29,036 nt of DNA. Origin: an uncultured Candidatus Thioglobus sp. GTDB taxonomy: Bacteria > Pseudomonadota > Gammaproteobacteria > PS1 > Thioglobaceae. Below the pieces are notes generated by a model. The model saw nothing but the letters and a program-made list of their open reading frames with translations. It made no database searches and was not told the DNA's origin. The position numbers and the translations under genes were made by a program. Where the stretch lies: assembly GCA_910595805.1 (NCBI GenBank), contig CAJVCK010000012.1, positions 1 to 29,036 on the forward strand, read 5' to 3'. Positions 11,151 through 18,936 of this stretch are shown piece by piece. Every line of letters starts with the position of its first letter. Position 1 is the first letter of the stretch.

Positions 11151-11719
11151 AAGACCTCTAATAAGCAGTAGTTAACTGCACCAGATTGCTTTTGTTTATT
11201 GATTTTGATTTTTTCTGAAAAATTTTCTTTTAAAAAAATATCTGTTATTTTAAATTCAGATTCTATATAGATTTTTCCTCCTGGGGCAACAAATTCACCT
11301 TTTGAGAGTGATTTTAAAGCTTTTGGAAGGGCGTTTTTATTAAATGGCGGGTCCAGTAAGACAAAATCATAAGATTGGGTGCTTTTAGTAGACAAAAAAA
11401 CTAACGCATCTTGATTTAAAAACTTAATTTTGTCTGAATTTAATAATTTCCGATTTTTTTCTAAATTTTGAAAAGTGTTGGTGTTGTTCTCAACGCCGAC
11501 AACTTGCTTGGCGCCACGTGAAAGCGCCTCAAAGCTGAGCGCCCCGCTACCAGCAAATAAATCTAGATAATTTTTGTTGACAATTTCAAACTGAATCCAA
11601 TTAAACAGGGTTTCACGAACCTTACCTGATGTGGGTCTTAGGCCATCAGCATCAGGGAAACTGAACTTTCTTCCCCGATACTCACCACCAATAATTTGAA
11701 AAGTATTGCTATTAGCCAA
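11147..11719 (-). CDS. rsmD: 16S rRNA (guanine(966)-N2)-methyltransferase RsmD
   Basis: RsmD methylates G966 of 16S rRNA within the assembled small subunit. The 190-residue protein has the family N-terminus IIGGEYRGRKFSFPD, then LRPTSGKVRETLFNW, the SAM-binding block LDLFAGSGALSFEALSRGA, and the catalytic LLDPPF. The start is taken as TTG 11719, the only usual start codon between the ppa stop and the conserved IIGG block. It is in the same frame as ppa, two codons after the ppa TAG (TAG CCT TTG). No Shine-Dalgarno is visible, and a small inverted repeat spans the stop and start. The 3' end overlaps coaD by 4 bases. Confidence 0.95.
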   Translation of the reverse strand: MANSNTFQIIGGEYRGRKFSFPDADGLRPTSGKVRETLFNWIQFEIVNKNYLDLFAGSGALSFEALSRGAKQVVGVENNTNTFQNLEKNRKLLNSDKIKFLNQDALVFLSTKSTQSYDFVLLDPPFNKNALPKALKSLSKGEFVAPGGKIYIESEFKITDIFLKENFSEKIKINKQKQSGAVNYCLLEVL

Positions 11720-11725
11720 AGGCTA
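11713..11725 (-). repeat. Inverted repeat over the ppa stop and rsmD start
   Basis: The minus strand reads TAGCC TTT GGCTA (11725-11713): a perfect 5-pair stem with a 3-base loop. The left arm starts with the ppa stop TAG, and the rsmD start TTG (11719-11717) spans the loop and the first base of the right arm. In the RNA this could fold into a small hairpin when no ribosome is present. The sequence is directly seen; any role in translation is inference, and so short a repeat could arise by chance. Confidence 0.5.
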
Positions 11726-12253
11726 TTTTAGATAAGCGTCGAATGACTCTTGTAGTTCTTGCTTGGCTTCTTCAGCATCACCCCAACCATCAATTTCAAC
11801 CCACTTACCATCGTCTAAGTCTTTGTAATAACGGAAGAAATGCTCAATTTGATCTTTAAGTGTCGCGCCAACATCATCAATACCTTTAATATTACGATAT
11901 GACTTGCATAGCTTGTCGGTTGGCACAGCAAGGATTTTTGCATCCTTGCCCGCTTCATCAGTCATACGTAGAACGCCAATTGGGCGAGCAGTGATCACTG
12001 AGTCATGGATTAAAGGGTAGGGTGTAATGACTAAGACATCAGCCGGATCACCATCATCTGCTAATGTTTCTGGTACAAAACCATAGTTACATGGGTAGAA
12101 CATTGGTGTCGAGATAAATCGATCTACAAACATGGCGCCGGTATCCTTATCGATTTCATATTTAACTGGTGACGAATTAGCTGGAATTTCAATAATAACG
12201 TTAACTTCATCAGGAACATTACCCGCTGATACTGGTTTTAAACTATTTTGCAT
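11723..12253 (-). CDS. ppa: Inorganic pyrophosphatase, family I
   Basis: Ppa hydrolyses pyrophosphate to phosphate and so pulls biosynthetic reactions forward, including the nearby ProS and CoaD steps. The 176-residue protein has the soluble family I pattern: EIPANSSPVKYEIDKDTG, then FYPCNYGFVPETLADDGDPADVLV with the metal-binding Asp residues at about 67, 69 and 72. DEAGKDAKILAVP and the C-terminal helix with KWVEIDGW are also family blocks. The start ATG 12253 overlaps the end of rnd by 11 bases and has a good AAGGAG ribosome site within rnd. It ends at TAG 11723-11725, immediately before rsmD. Confidence 0.98.
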   Translation of the reverse strand: MQNSLKPVSAGNVPDEVNVIIEIPANSSPVKYEIDKDTGAMFVDRFISTPMFYPCNYGFVPETLADDGDPADVLVITPYPLIHDSVITARPIGVLRMTDEAGKDAKILAVPTDKLCKSYRNIKGIDDVGATLKDQIEHFFRYYKDLDDGKWVEIDGWGDAEEAKQELQESFDAYLK

Positions 12254-13280
12254 TTTCTAACTCCTTTTGTAGTAGATGATAACGCCAACCCTGGCAAAAC
12301 ATAACCGTTCGATCGCCGCGAATATATTTGAGTAACGACTTGCTGCTGGCCATTACTTCGATAGTTAAATTATACTGATTTGCTTTTTCTTGGATAAGTT
12401 TTTGTAAAACGAGTTTTTGCGCTTTTTCAGTTTTTGTTGGTGGTTTGTTTTTTTCAAGATCGATTGTAATATTTTGAATATCGGTGTGTTGATGCAAAAA
12501 ACTATCAAAACTTTTTTGCGCTTTGTTTGAAAGCCTTTCCTTGGCTAAAGCATGCGAAATTAACACATCGTCGGCTAGTATCCATTTACGTGGTTTATTA
12601 TTCGTTTGCGCTTGACACTCTCGCCAGGCAGCTAATTGAGCCGCCAAACTGTGGGCATTTTTGTTAATATGTGACAAGCCTTTGACTCGCTGCCAAGCTT
12701 GATTAATTGGCGGTAAGTATAAATCGATATCTAATAAAGATTGTGCTTCTTCTGTAATCCAGTCTAGTTTGTTTTCATCTTTCAATTGTGCATTTAATTG
12801 ATGGTAATTTTTTAGTAAATAACGCACATCGTCAAGTGCGTACTCAATCGCCTCTTTAGGTAATGGGCGTGTAGTCCAGTCAAGGCGCGTATAGGCTTTG
12901 TCCAAATAGACATTTTGCAGGGCTTCAGTTAGCGCTTGATAAGAGATTTGCATTGGATGATTTAACAAGCTAGCAGCAATCTGAGTATCGAATAATTGCT
13001 TGGGTAATCGTTTTGAAAGGCAATACATGGCTTCAATATCTTGACGTGCAGAATGCACAATCCAAATTGAACCATCTTGGTAAAGTTTTTCAAATAAAGG
13101 CTCTAGATCGCTTAGCGCTAACACATCAATACAATCGGTAGCGCTGTTAGTGGCGATCTGCACTAAACATAAAACCGGATAATAAGTATTGACGCGTTTA
13201 AATTCTGTATCGATTGCAAGCTCAGTTTCGCTTTGGATGGCGCTCATAAAATCGTTGAGCTGATCTTGTGTTTGTATCAT
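12243..13280 (-). CDS. rnd: Ribonuclease D
   Basis: RNase D is a 3'-5' exoribonuclease that trims the ends of tRNA and other stable RNA precursors. The 345-residue protein has the DEDDy exonuclease domain. Exo I is LAIDTEFKRV with Asp24 and Glu26, Exo II is HSARQDIEAM with Asp81, and Exo III is YALDDVRYLL with Tyr147 and Asp151. A helical HRDC-type region follows (AAQLAAWRECQAQTNNKPRKW, about residues 205-290). It is a little shorter than the E. coli enzyme (about 375). It leads the minus-strand series and diverges from ntrY. An extended -10 lies only 6 bases before ATG, with no Shine-Dalgarno. Confidence 0.95.
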   Translation of the reverse strand: MIQTQDQLNDFMSAIQSETELAIDTEFKRVNTYYPVLCLVQIATNSATDCIDVLALSDLEPLFEKLYQDGSIWIVHSARQDIEAMYCLSKRLPKQLFDTQIAASLLNHPMQISYQALTEALQNVYLDKAYTRLDWTTRPLPKEAIEYALDDVRYLLKNYHQLNAQLKDENKLDWITEEAQSLLDIDLYLPPINQAWQRVKGLSHINKNAHSLAAQLAAWRECQAQTNNKPRKWILADDVLISHALAKERLSNKAQKSFDSFLHQHTDIQNITIDLEKNKPPTKTEKAQKLVLQKLIQEKANQYNLTIEVMASSKSLLKYIRGDRTVMFCQGWRYHLLQKELENAK

Positions 13281-13300
13281 TGTTGTATTTTAGCAACAAT
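13279..13300. repeat. Inverted repeat around the rnd -10 box and start codon
   Basis: ATTGTTG (13279-13285) and CAACAAT (13294-13300) are perfect 7-base complementary arms separated by 8 bases. The loop holds most of the rnd -10 box on the minus strand, and the left arm includes two bases of the rnd start codon. It could be an operator, but the arms are short and AT-rich. Confidence 0.45.
13287..13295 (-). promoter_or_regulatory. Extended -10 promoter of rnd
   Basis: The minus strand reads TGC TAAAAT (13295-13287), a TGN extended -10, six bases before the rnd ATG. Transcription would begin at or next to the A of ATG. No good -35 hexamer is seen at 15-18 bases, which is tolerated with an extended -10. 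There is no ribosome site, consistent with a leaderless mRNA. Confidence 0.5.
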
Positions 13301-13305
13301 TAAAC

Positions 13306-13332
13306 TTGATACGTGTTTTTTTATGAGATAAT
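13306..13332 (+). promoter_or_regulatory. Possible sigma-70 promoter of the ntrYX-trkAH operon
   Basis: TTGATA (13306-13311) and GATAAT (13327-13332) are spaced by 15 bases, slightly short, in the divergent gap before ntrY. The predicted RNA start near 13339 would leave a leader of about 29 bases. The sequence before ATG 13368 is A-rich and lacks a Shine-Dalgarno. Confidence 0.4.
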
Positions 13333-13367
13333 CAGTTCAAAAAAATAATTAGACAACCTAAAAAAAG

Positions 13368-15539
13368 ATGCCAAATCAGATACTTATTACCCAAAAAATC
13401 ATACCAGTTTGGCTATGGTTGGTGGTCTTCTTAATATCTATTTCGGGTACCTTTTACATGGGTCTTAATCCAAGCTTGATTGAAGACTGGTGGTGGATTC
13501 TGGCAGGTTATAACGGCATTATGAGCGCTGTAGCACTAATTTATATTGCGTTTAATATTAGACAATTAAAACGAGATATTAATGAGAATATTATTGGTTC
13601 ACGTTTTGCTTGGTCGTTTATTAAAATCACCCCTTTGCTAGTGATTGTGCCTGTTTTGTCTTTTTATTTGTTTTCTTTTCAGACTATCCAAGAAAATGTT
13701 GAAAATTCCGAGACGGCTTTTGATACTTTTAGTCAAAACTTTATTGTTCATGTTGATGGGTTGTATGAGGATATTCAAAGCGTGAGAAATGAGCGCTATA
13801 CTGAACAAACTAAGCGTTTGTTAACCGTAATTACTTCATATGGTGACTTCCAAAAGGATGCTGAAAATTACAAAGAAGATATGCAATTTTTCCTTGAAGA
13901 GCTTATTAAGAAAGGCTGGGCCTGTCAAATTACTTTATTAGATGCTCATGAGTCTATTGTTGCTAAAACGAATGATAATAAACATTGTCGTTCCGTTGAA
14001 GATCAGCCGTTGCCAGGCTTACAACCTCGTTTAATTAATGAGGATGATGCCACCAACGTTGTACAGGTTAAGATGTCAACGCGTTATATTGATCGATCTC
14101 CAGGCAAAAATTATTCAGTAATTGACGTTAGTTATGCTTCTGATCCAGGGCTGACAAAGTTTCTAGCAAAGATGCAGAGTTTTAGTCGTAGCTCAAAAAA
14201 TATTAAATTTGATTTAAACACCTCTGTGACCCAAAATCGATTTTTAATTGACTTTTCATCGACAATTTTGCTGGCTATTTTAAGTGTATTGATGATTATT
14301 TTCCGAACCATGGATCATCTAATGAAGCCATTGCATAATTTATCATTAGCAACTAAAGAGATTTCTCATGGAAACTATGATGTTGAAGTTAATGATGATA
14401 AGCAAAATAAAGATATGTGTGAGCTTATTGGTCATTTTAATAACATGTCCAGACAAATTAAATCTTCACGAGAAGGGTTGGGTACGCACAATCTATATTT
14501 AGAAACGATATTAAAGTATTCATACGGCGTTATTGGCTTAGATAAAGATAAAAAAATCCAACTCATTAATCCAGTAATTGGGAAAATGCTAAATATAGAC
14601 AATAAAGAGCAGTTTGTCGGCCGATTATGCTCTGAGATAGTCGAACAGTATATGTATTTAAAGCCGTTGTTTGATATGACCAGTAGCAATCTAAAACAAA
14701 GTTCTGGAGAATGGAGTGAAGAGGTTGAGTTTTCACTATCAGATCGGTATGTGTTGTTGTCTTGTCAGGGGGCCACATTAGAAGTTGATGGTCGAGTTCT
14801 AGGTTATGTGATTATTGTTAAAGATATCTCACAACTTCATAGAGCACAAAGAAAGGCTGCTTGGGGCGAGGTGGCAATGCGTATGGCGCATGAAATCAAA
14901 AACCCTTTGACGCCGATATTGCTATCAGCTCAACGCCTTAGAAACAGATTTTTAGAAACACTCAAAGGTAAAGAGCTAGAGGTTATTGATAAAACTACCA
15001 GTGTGATTATTGACCAAGTAAAGTCAATGGATGCGATGGTCAGCGCCTTTGCAGATTACGCTAACGTGCCACAAATTGAGAGAAAATTAACCAATCTAAA
15101 TACATTAATTACCCACTCTATTTCTCTTTATGATGCGCAAAATAATATAACCATTGAGTTTGATTTGGCCAATGATGTGCCTGAGTTGTTTTTAGATACA
15201 AATAGTATTTCTAGAGTTTTGATTAATCTAGTTAAAAATGCGGCAGAATCAGTACAAGTAGAGCGTGCTTTGAATATTACGATTAAAAGTCGATACCTGC
15301 CTGATCAAGATATTGTTCAATTGACAGTGCAAGATGATGGCGATGGATTTGATGAGGCGATTATTGAGCGTGTATTTGAGCCTTATGTTACAACAAAAGT
15401 CAAAGGTAGTGGCTTAGGTATGGCAATTGTACATAATATTATTGAACAACACGATGGGCAAATTTTTGCCGGTAATCTTGAGCCACATGGTGCTATCATT
15501 ACCATTGAATTTAATTATAAAGAAAATAACAAGGAATAA
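13368..15539 (+). CDS. ntrY: NtrY-type sensor histidine kinase
   Basis: This is a membrane two-component sensor of the NtrY type, 723 residues. Three membrane segments lie near residues 13-32, 44-63 and 87-106. An extracytoplasmic region of about 185 residues follows, then a fourth membrane segment near 292-313 and a HAMP linker to about 367. A PAS-like domain spans about 373-490. The dimerisation/phosphoacceptor helix contains AHEIKNPLTP with His508, and a C-terminal ATPase domain has the N box NLVKNAAES, DDGDGFDEA and KGSGLGMAIV. The four-segment N-terminus with HAMP and PAS is the NtrY layout. Its signal is unknown; nitrogen or redox sensing is family knowledge only. The ntrX-like gene follows after two bases. 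Confidence 0.9.
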   Translation: MPNQILITQKIIPVWLWLVVFLISISGTFYMGLNPSLIEDWWWILAGYNGIMSAVALIYIAFNIRQLKRDINENIIGSRFAWSFIKITPLLVIVPVLSFYLFSFQTIQENVENSETAFDTFSQNFIVHVDGLYEDIQSVRNERYTEQTKRLLTVITSYGDFQKDAENYKEDMQFFLEELIKKGWACQITLLDAHESIVAKTNDNKHCRSVEDQPLPGLQPRLINEDDATNVVQVKMSTRYIDRSPGKNYSVIDVSYASDPGLTKFLAKMQSFSRSSKNIKFDLNTSVTQNRFLIDFSSTILLAILSVLMIIFRTMDHLMKPLHNLSLATKEISHGNYDVEVNDDKQNKDMCELIGHFNNMSRQIKSSREGLGTHNLYLETILKYSYGVIGLDKDKKIQLINPVIGKMLNIDNKEQFVGRLCSEIVEQYMYLKPLFDMTSSNLKQSSGEWSEEVEFSLSDRYVLLSCQGATLEVDGRVLGYVIIVKDISQLHRAQRKAAWGEVAMRMAHEIKNPLTPILLSAQRLRNRFLETLKGKELEVIDKTTSVIIDQVKSMDAMVSAFADYANVPQIERKLTNLNTLITHSISLYDAQNNITIEFDLANDVPELFLDTNSISRVLINLVKNAAESVQVERALNITIKSRYLPDQDIVQLTVQDDGDGFDEAIIERVFEPYVTTKVKGSGLGMAIVHNIIEQHDGQIFAGNLEPHGAIITIEFNYKENNKE

Positions 15540-15541
15540 AT

Positions 15542-16114
15542 ATGAGCAGCTCACTGACAATTGGAAGCATTCTTATCATTGATGATGAGAGTATTAATTC
15601 TGACACAATGAAAGACACTTTAGAAGATGTTAATTATCACGTTGTATTGGCTGAGGATGCTGAGCAAGCCAAAGCTATTGTTAAAGATCAAACCTTTGAC
15701 TTAGTAATGATGGATGTATGGATGCCAGGGCAAGATGGCATGTCTTTATTGGAAGAATGGATGGCTGAAGATTTTTCTATGCCAGTGGTGATGATGTCTG
15801 GTCATGCAGAGCATCAAGATGTGGTTAAAGCTATTAAGCTTGGTGCAGTTGATTTTTTAAAAAAACCATTACATGATTTGTTGCCTTTGGTACGAAGATT
15901 ACTTAGCGAACAAGACAGCGGTAATGAGCAAAAGGTGAGCGGCATTGATTTTAATTTAACCTTAAAGCAGGCTAGAAATATCTTCGAAAAACAGTACTTT
16001 AATCATCACCTAGAAGAGAATAACCATAATATTGCTAAAGTAGCAGAACTGGCTGGACTAGAGCGCACTACCTTGTACCGAAAATTAAAAGATTTGGGGA
16101 TAGATAAGAAATGA
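15542..16114 (+). CDS. ntrX: NtrX-like response regulator lacking the AAA+ domain (receiver plus Fis-type HTH)
   Basis: This is the presumed partner of the upstream kinase. Only 190 residues long, it has a receiver domain (about 8-125) with acidic pair Asp14-Asp15, phosphoacceptor Asp58 in MMDVWMPG, Ser86 and Lys108 (KKP). A Fis-type helix-turn-helix lies at about 140-187 (NIAKVAELAGLERTTLYRKLKDLGI). A full NtrX has about 450 residues with a central sigma-54-activating AAA+ ATPase; nothing of that is present, so it cannot act by the normal sigma-54 route. In layout it resembles PrrA/RegA/ActR, so the symbol reflects the ntrY neighbour rather than proven orthology. AAGGA (15531-15535) serves ATG 15542. 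The stop overlaps trkA by 4 bases. Confidence 0.82.
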   Translation: MSSSLTIGSILIIDDESINSDTMKDTLEDVNYHVVLAEDAEQAKAIVKDQTFDLVMMDVWMPGQDGMSLLEEWMAEDFSMPVVMMSGHAEHQDVVKAIKLGAVDFLKKPLHDLLPLVRRLLSEQDSGNEQKVSGIDFNLTLKQARNIFEKQYFNHHLEENNHNIAKVAELAGLERTTLYRKLKDLGIDKK

Positions 16115-17484
16115 AGATCTTAATCTTGGGTGCGGGTCAGGTTGGTTCTTCACTGGCTAAGTATCTCGGCTCTGATGATGAAAATGACATTACTATTGTT
16201 GACAAGGATGAAGCTAATTTATCATCATTGCAACGACACCTAGATATTAAAACTGTTTGTGGGCATGCTTCTTATCCAAATGTTTTAGAAGAGGCTGGCA
16301 TTAAAAAAATGGATATCGTAATCGCCGTTACTAAATCTGATGAAGGCAACATGCTGGCTTGTCAAATGGCACATACATTGTATAAAGTTGATAAAAAAAT
16401 TGCACGTGTTCGTACCGCTGAATATTTACACCGTGAAGAATTGTTTACTGATAACGCTATTCCGATCGATTTTATTATCACCCCTGAAGGCTTGGTAACC
16501 AACTACATCAAACGTGTGGTTGAAGAGCCTGGTGCAGATCAAATATTTGAATTCGAAAATGGCTTGGTGCAACTGGTAGAGACTCGTGCTTACGCTGGCA
16601 CACCGATTGTTGGCCATCCTATTAAAGAATTACATAAGCACTTACCAAAAACACGTATGCGTATTGTGAGTCTGTATCGTAATGGCAGAGTGATCCCAGC
16701 CTATGGTGATACTGTGATTAAAGACGGTGATCGCGTGTATTTTGTTACAAAAAAAGAGAGTGTTTCCAAAGTATTGAAAGAGTTTAGACGACTCGATAAA
16801 GCCTATAAAAATATCATTATTGCTGGTGGTGGGCACATTGGTCTAAGCTTGGCTAAACACTTGGAAAAAAATCATCGTGTTCGTGTTATTGAAATGAACC
16901 AAGACAGAGTGTCGCTGATTGCCGATCAGCTCGAAGATACTTTGGTATTGCATGGCAATGCTTCTGATGAAGAATTGCTATTAGAGGAAGGTATTGAAAG
17001 TACTGATTTATTCTTAGCACTTACAGATTCTGATGAAATTAATGTAATTGTGTCTATTTTAGCTAAACGCTTGGGTGCGCATAAAACCGTTGCCCTGGTT
17101 AAACGTAATGTCTACGAAGACTTAGCTGAGCAAAGTGAGGATGTTGACATGGTGATTTCACCTGACCAAATTACTACCAGTGGTATTTTGGCGCATATTC
17201 GCAAGGGTGATACAATGATGGTACATTCATTACGCCAAGGCAAAGCGGAGGCGATTGAGGTTATTGTTCATGGCGATAAAGCACACTCTGATGTTGTAGG
17301 TAGGGCTATTGAAGAAATTAACCTACCAGGCGGTGTCGTTGTAGGGTCAATAGTTAGAGACAATGAAGTAATTATGGGGTCACGAAAGCTTGTTATTGAG
17401 GAAGGAGACCATGTGCTACTCGTACTGAGTGATGTCAGTAAGATTCACGAAGTTGAAGAGCTATTTGAAGGATATTTTGATTAG
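16111..17484 (+). CDS. trkA: Trk system K+ uptake protein TrkA, NAD-binding regulator
   Basis: TrkA is the peripheral cytoplasmic subunit that gates the TrkH potassium channel in response to nucleotides. The 457-residue protein has two tandem RCK units. The first Rossmann fold begins at residue 1 (ILGAGQVGSSLAKYLG) with its C-terminal RCK_C at about 140-225. The second begins near 233 (IIAGGGHIGLSLAKHLE) with RCK_C at about 370-457. This is the full gammaproteobacterial TrkA rather than the single-unit KtrA type. The start ATG overlaps the ntrX-like stop (ATGA). trkH follows after two bases, so channel and regulator are made together. Confidence 0.97.
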   Translation: MKILILGAGQVGSSLAKYLGSDDENDITIVDKDEANLSSLQRHLDIKTVCGHASYPNVLEEAGIKKMDIVIAVTKSDEGNMLACQMAHTLYKVDKKIARVRTAEYLHREELFTDNAIPIDFIITPEGLVTNYIKRVVEEPGADQIFEFENGLVQLVETRAYAGTPIVGHPIKELHKHLPKTRMRIVSLYRNGRVIPAYGDTVIKDGDRVYFVTKKESVSKVLKEFRRLDKAYKNIIIAGGGHIGLSLAKHLEKNHRVRVIEMNQDRVSLIADQLEDTLVLHGNASDEELLLEEGIESTDLFLALTDSDEINVIVSILAKRLGAHKTVALVKRNVYEDLAEQSEDVDMVISPDQITTSGILAHIRKGDTMMVHSLRQGKAEAIEVIVHGDKAHSDVVGRAIEEINLPGGVVVGSIVRDNEVIMGSRKLVIEEGDHVLLVLSDVSKIHEVEELFEGYFD

Positions 17485-17486
17485 CC

Positions 17487-18935
17487 ATGCAATTTAGTAT
17501 CGTTTTTAAAACCATTGGCCTGTTGCTAATGGTGTTTAGTTTGACACAACTACCGCCATTGTTGGTTGATTTTATTTATCAACAAAATGAGTCAGCATCC
17601 TTTATTTCGGCTTTCTCTCTAACATTACTCAGTGGTTTTGTTTTATGGGTGCCTTTTAGAAACACTAAAAGAGATTTTAGGATTCGTGAAGGTGTGCTGG
17701 TTGTTGTTAGTTTTTGGTTTGTATTGTCGCTGTTTGCAACCATCCCATTTTTACTCTCTGAGTCACTCAGAATGTCATTTAGCGATGCATTTTTTGAATC
17801 AATGTCAGGTTTGACTACAACAGGTGCGACAGTGTTGGCTGGATTAGATGATTTACCCAAGGCTATTTTGTACTACCGACAACAATTACAATGGCTGGGA
17901 GGCATGGGTATTATTGTTCTAGCAGTGGCAATATTGCCAATGTTGGGTGTGGGCGGTATGGAGCTTTATCATGCAGAATCCAGCGGTATTTCCAAGGAAA
18001 GACTAACCCCAAAACTTACACAAACAGCCAAAGCCTTATGGAAGATTTACATTAGCTTTACCATTATTTGTGCATTGGGTTATTACCTAGCAGGTATGGA
18101 TGTCTTTGATGCGATTGGACATAGTTATTCTACGGTGGCAATTGGCGGGTTCTCCACACATGATGCCTCAATTGGCTACTTTAATTCAGGTGCTATTGAA
18201 AGTGTGGCTATTGTATTTATGCTCTTAGCAGGTATTAACTTTTCTTTGCATTTCTTTGTTTGGCAAAAGAAAAATGTTTTTACCTACTCAAAAGATTCTG
18301 AGCTTAAGGCCTACCTATTTATTTTATTTATCACTGCTGTTGTCGTTGGCGTGTATTTGTTTGATAGCGGTTATTATTCAAGTGTCAGTGAGTCAGCACG
18401 ACAAGCTATTTTTCAAACGGTTTCAATAGCAACCACCACAGGCTTTGCTTCTACTGACTATTCACAGTGGCCATTCATCTTGCCAATGTTATTAATTTTT
18501 GCAAGTTTTATTGGTGCTTGTGCAGGCTCGACTGGTGGCGGAATTAAAGTGGTGCGAGTACTGTTAATGTTTAAACTAGCCATGAAAGAAATCAAAAAAT
18601 TTATTCATCCAAATGCTCAAATTAACATTAAGCTTAACCATCGCAGTGTGGCGGAGAGTACATTGATTTCAGTATGGGGTTTCTTTTCGTTATATGTGAT
18701 TGCTTTTATTATTATCTTAATTGCATTAATGTTTACCGGCTTAGATCAAATCAGTGCCTTTTCTGCAACAGCAGCGAGCATCAATAACCTTGGGCCGGGT
18801 TTAGGGGAGGTGGCAGCTAACTATGGCGGTATTAGTGATTCGGCAAAATGGATTTTGAGCTTTTCAATGTTGCTTGGTCGTTTAGAAATATTAACGCTAA
18901 TGGCATTACTGCATAAAGCTTTTTGGCGTTTTTAG
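17487..18935 (+). CDS. trkH: Trk system K+ uptake channel protein TrkH
   Basis: TrkH is the membrane channel for potassium uptake, working with TrkA. The 482-residue protein is strongly hydrophobic and shows the four pore-loop segments of the superfamily: SGLTTTGATVL near residue 110, YSTVAIGGFST near 215, SIATTTGFASTDY near 315 and SINNLGPGLGEV near 430. The GSTGGGIKVVR loop before the last pore repeat is also characteristic. It begins at ATG 17487, two bases after trkA stops. It ends one base before the end of the convergent dinG, leaving no room for a terminator between them. Confidence 0.97.
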   Translation: MQFSIVFKTIGLLLMVFSLTQLPPLLVDFIYQQNESASFISAFSLTLLSGFVLWVPFRNTKRDFRIREGVLVVVSFWFVLSLFATIPFLLSESLRMSFSDAFFESMSGLTTTGATVLAGLDDLPKAILYYRQQLQWLGGMGIIVLAVAILPMLGVGGMELYHAESSGISKERLTPKLTQTAKALWKIYISFTIICALGYYLAGMDVFDAIGHSYSTVAIGGFSTHDASIGYFNSGAIESVAIVFMLLAGINFSLHFFVWQKKNVFTYSKDSELKAYLFILFITAVVVGVYLFDSGYYSSVSESARQAIFQTVSIATTTGFASTDYSQWPFILPMLLIFASFIGACAGSTGGGIKVVRVLLMFKLAMKEIKKFIHPNAQINIKLNHRSVAESTLISVWGFFSLYVIAFIIILIALMFTGLDQISAFSATAASINNLGPGLGEVAANYGGISDSAKWILSFSMLLGRLEILTLMALLHKAFWRF

Positions 18936-18936
18936 T

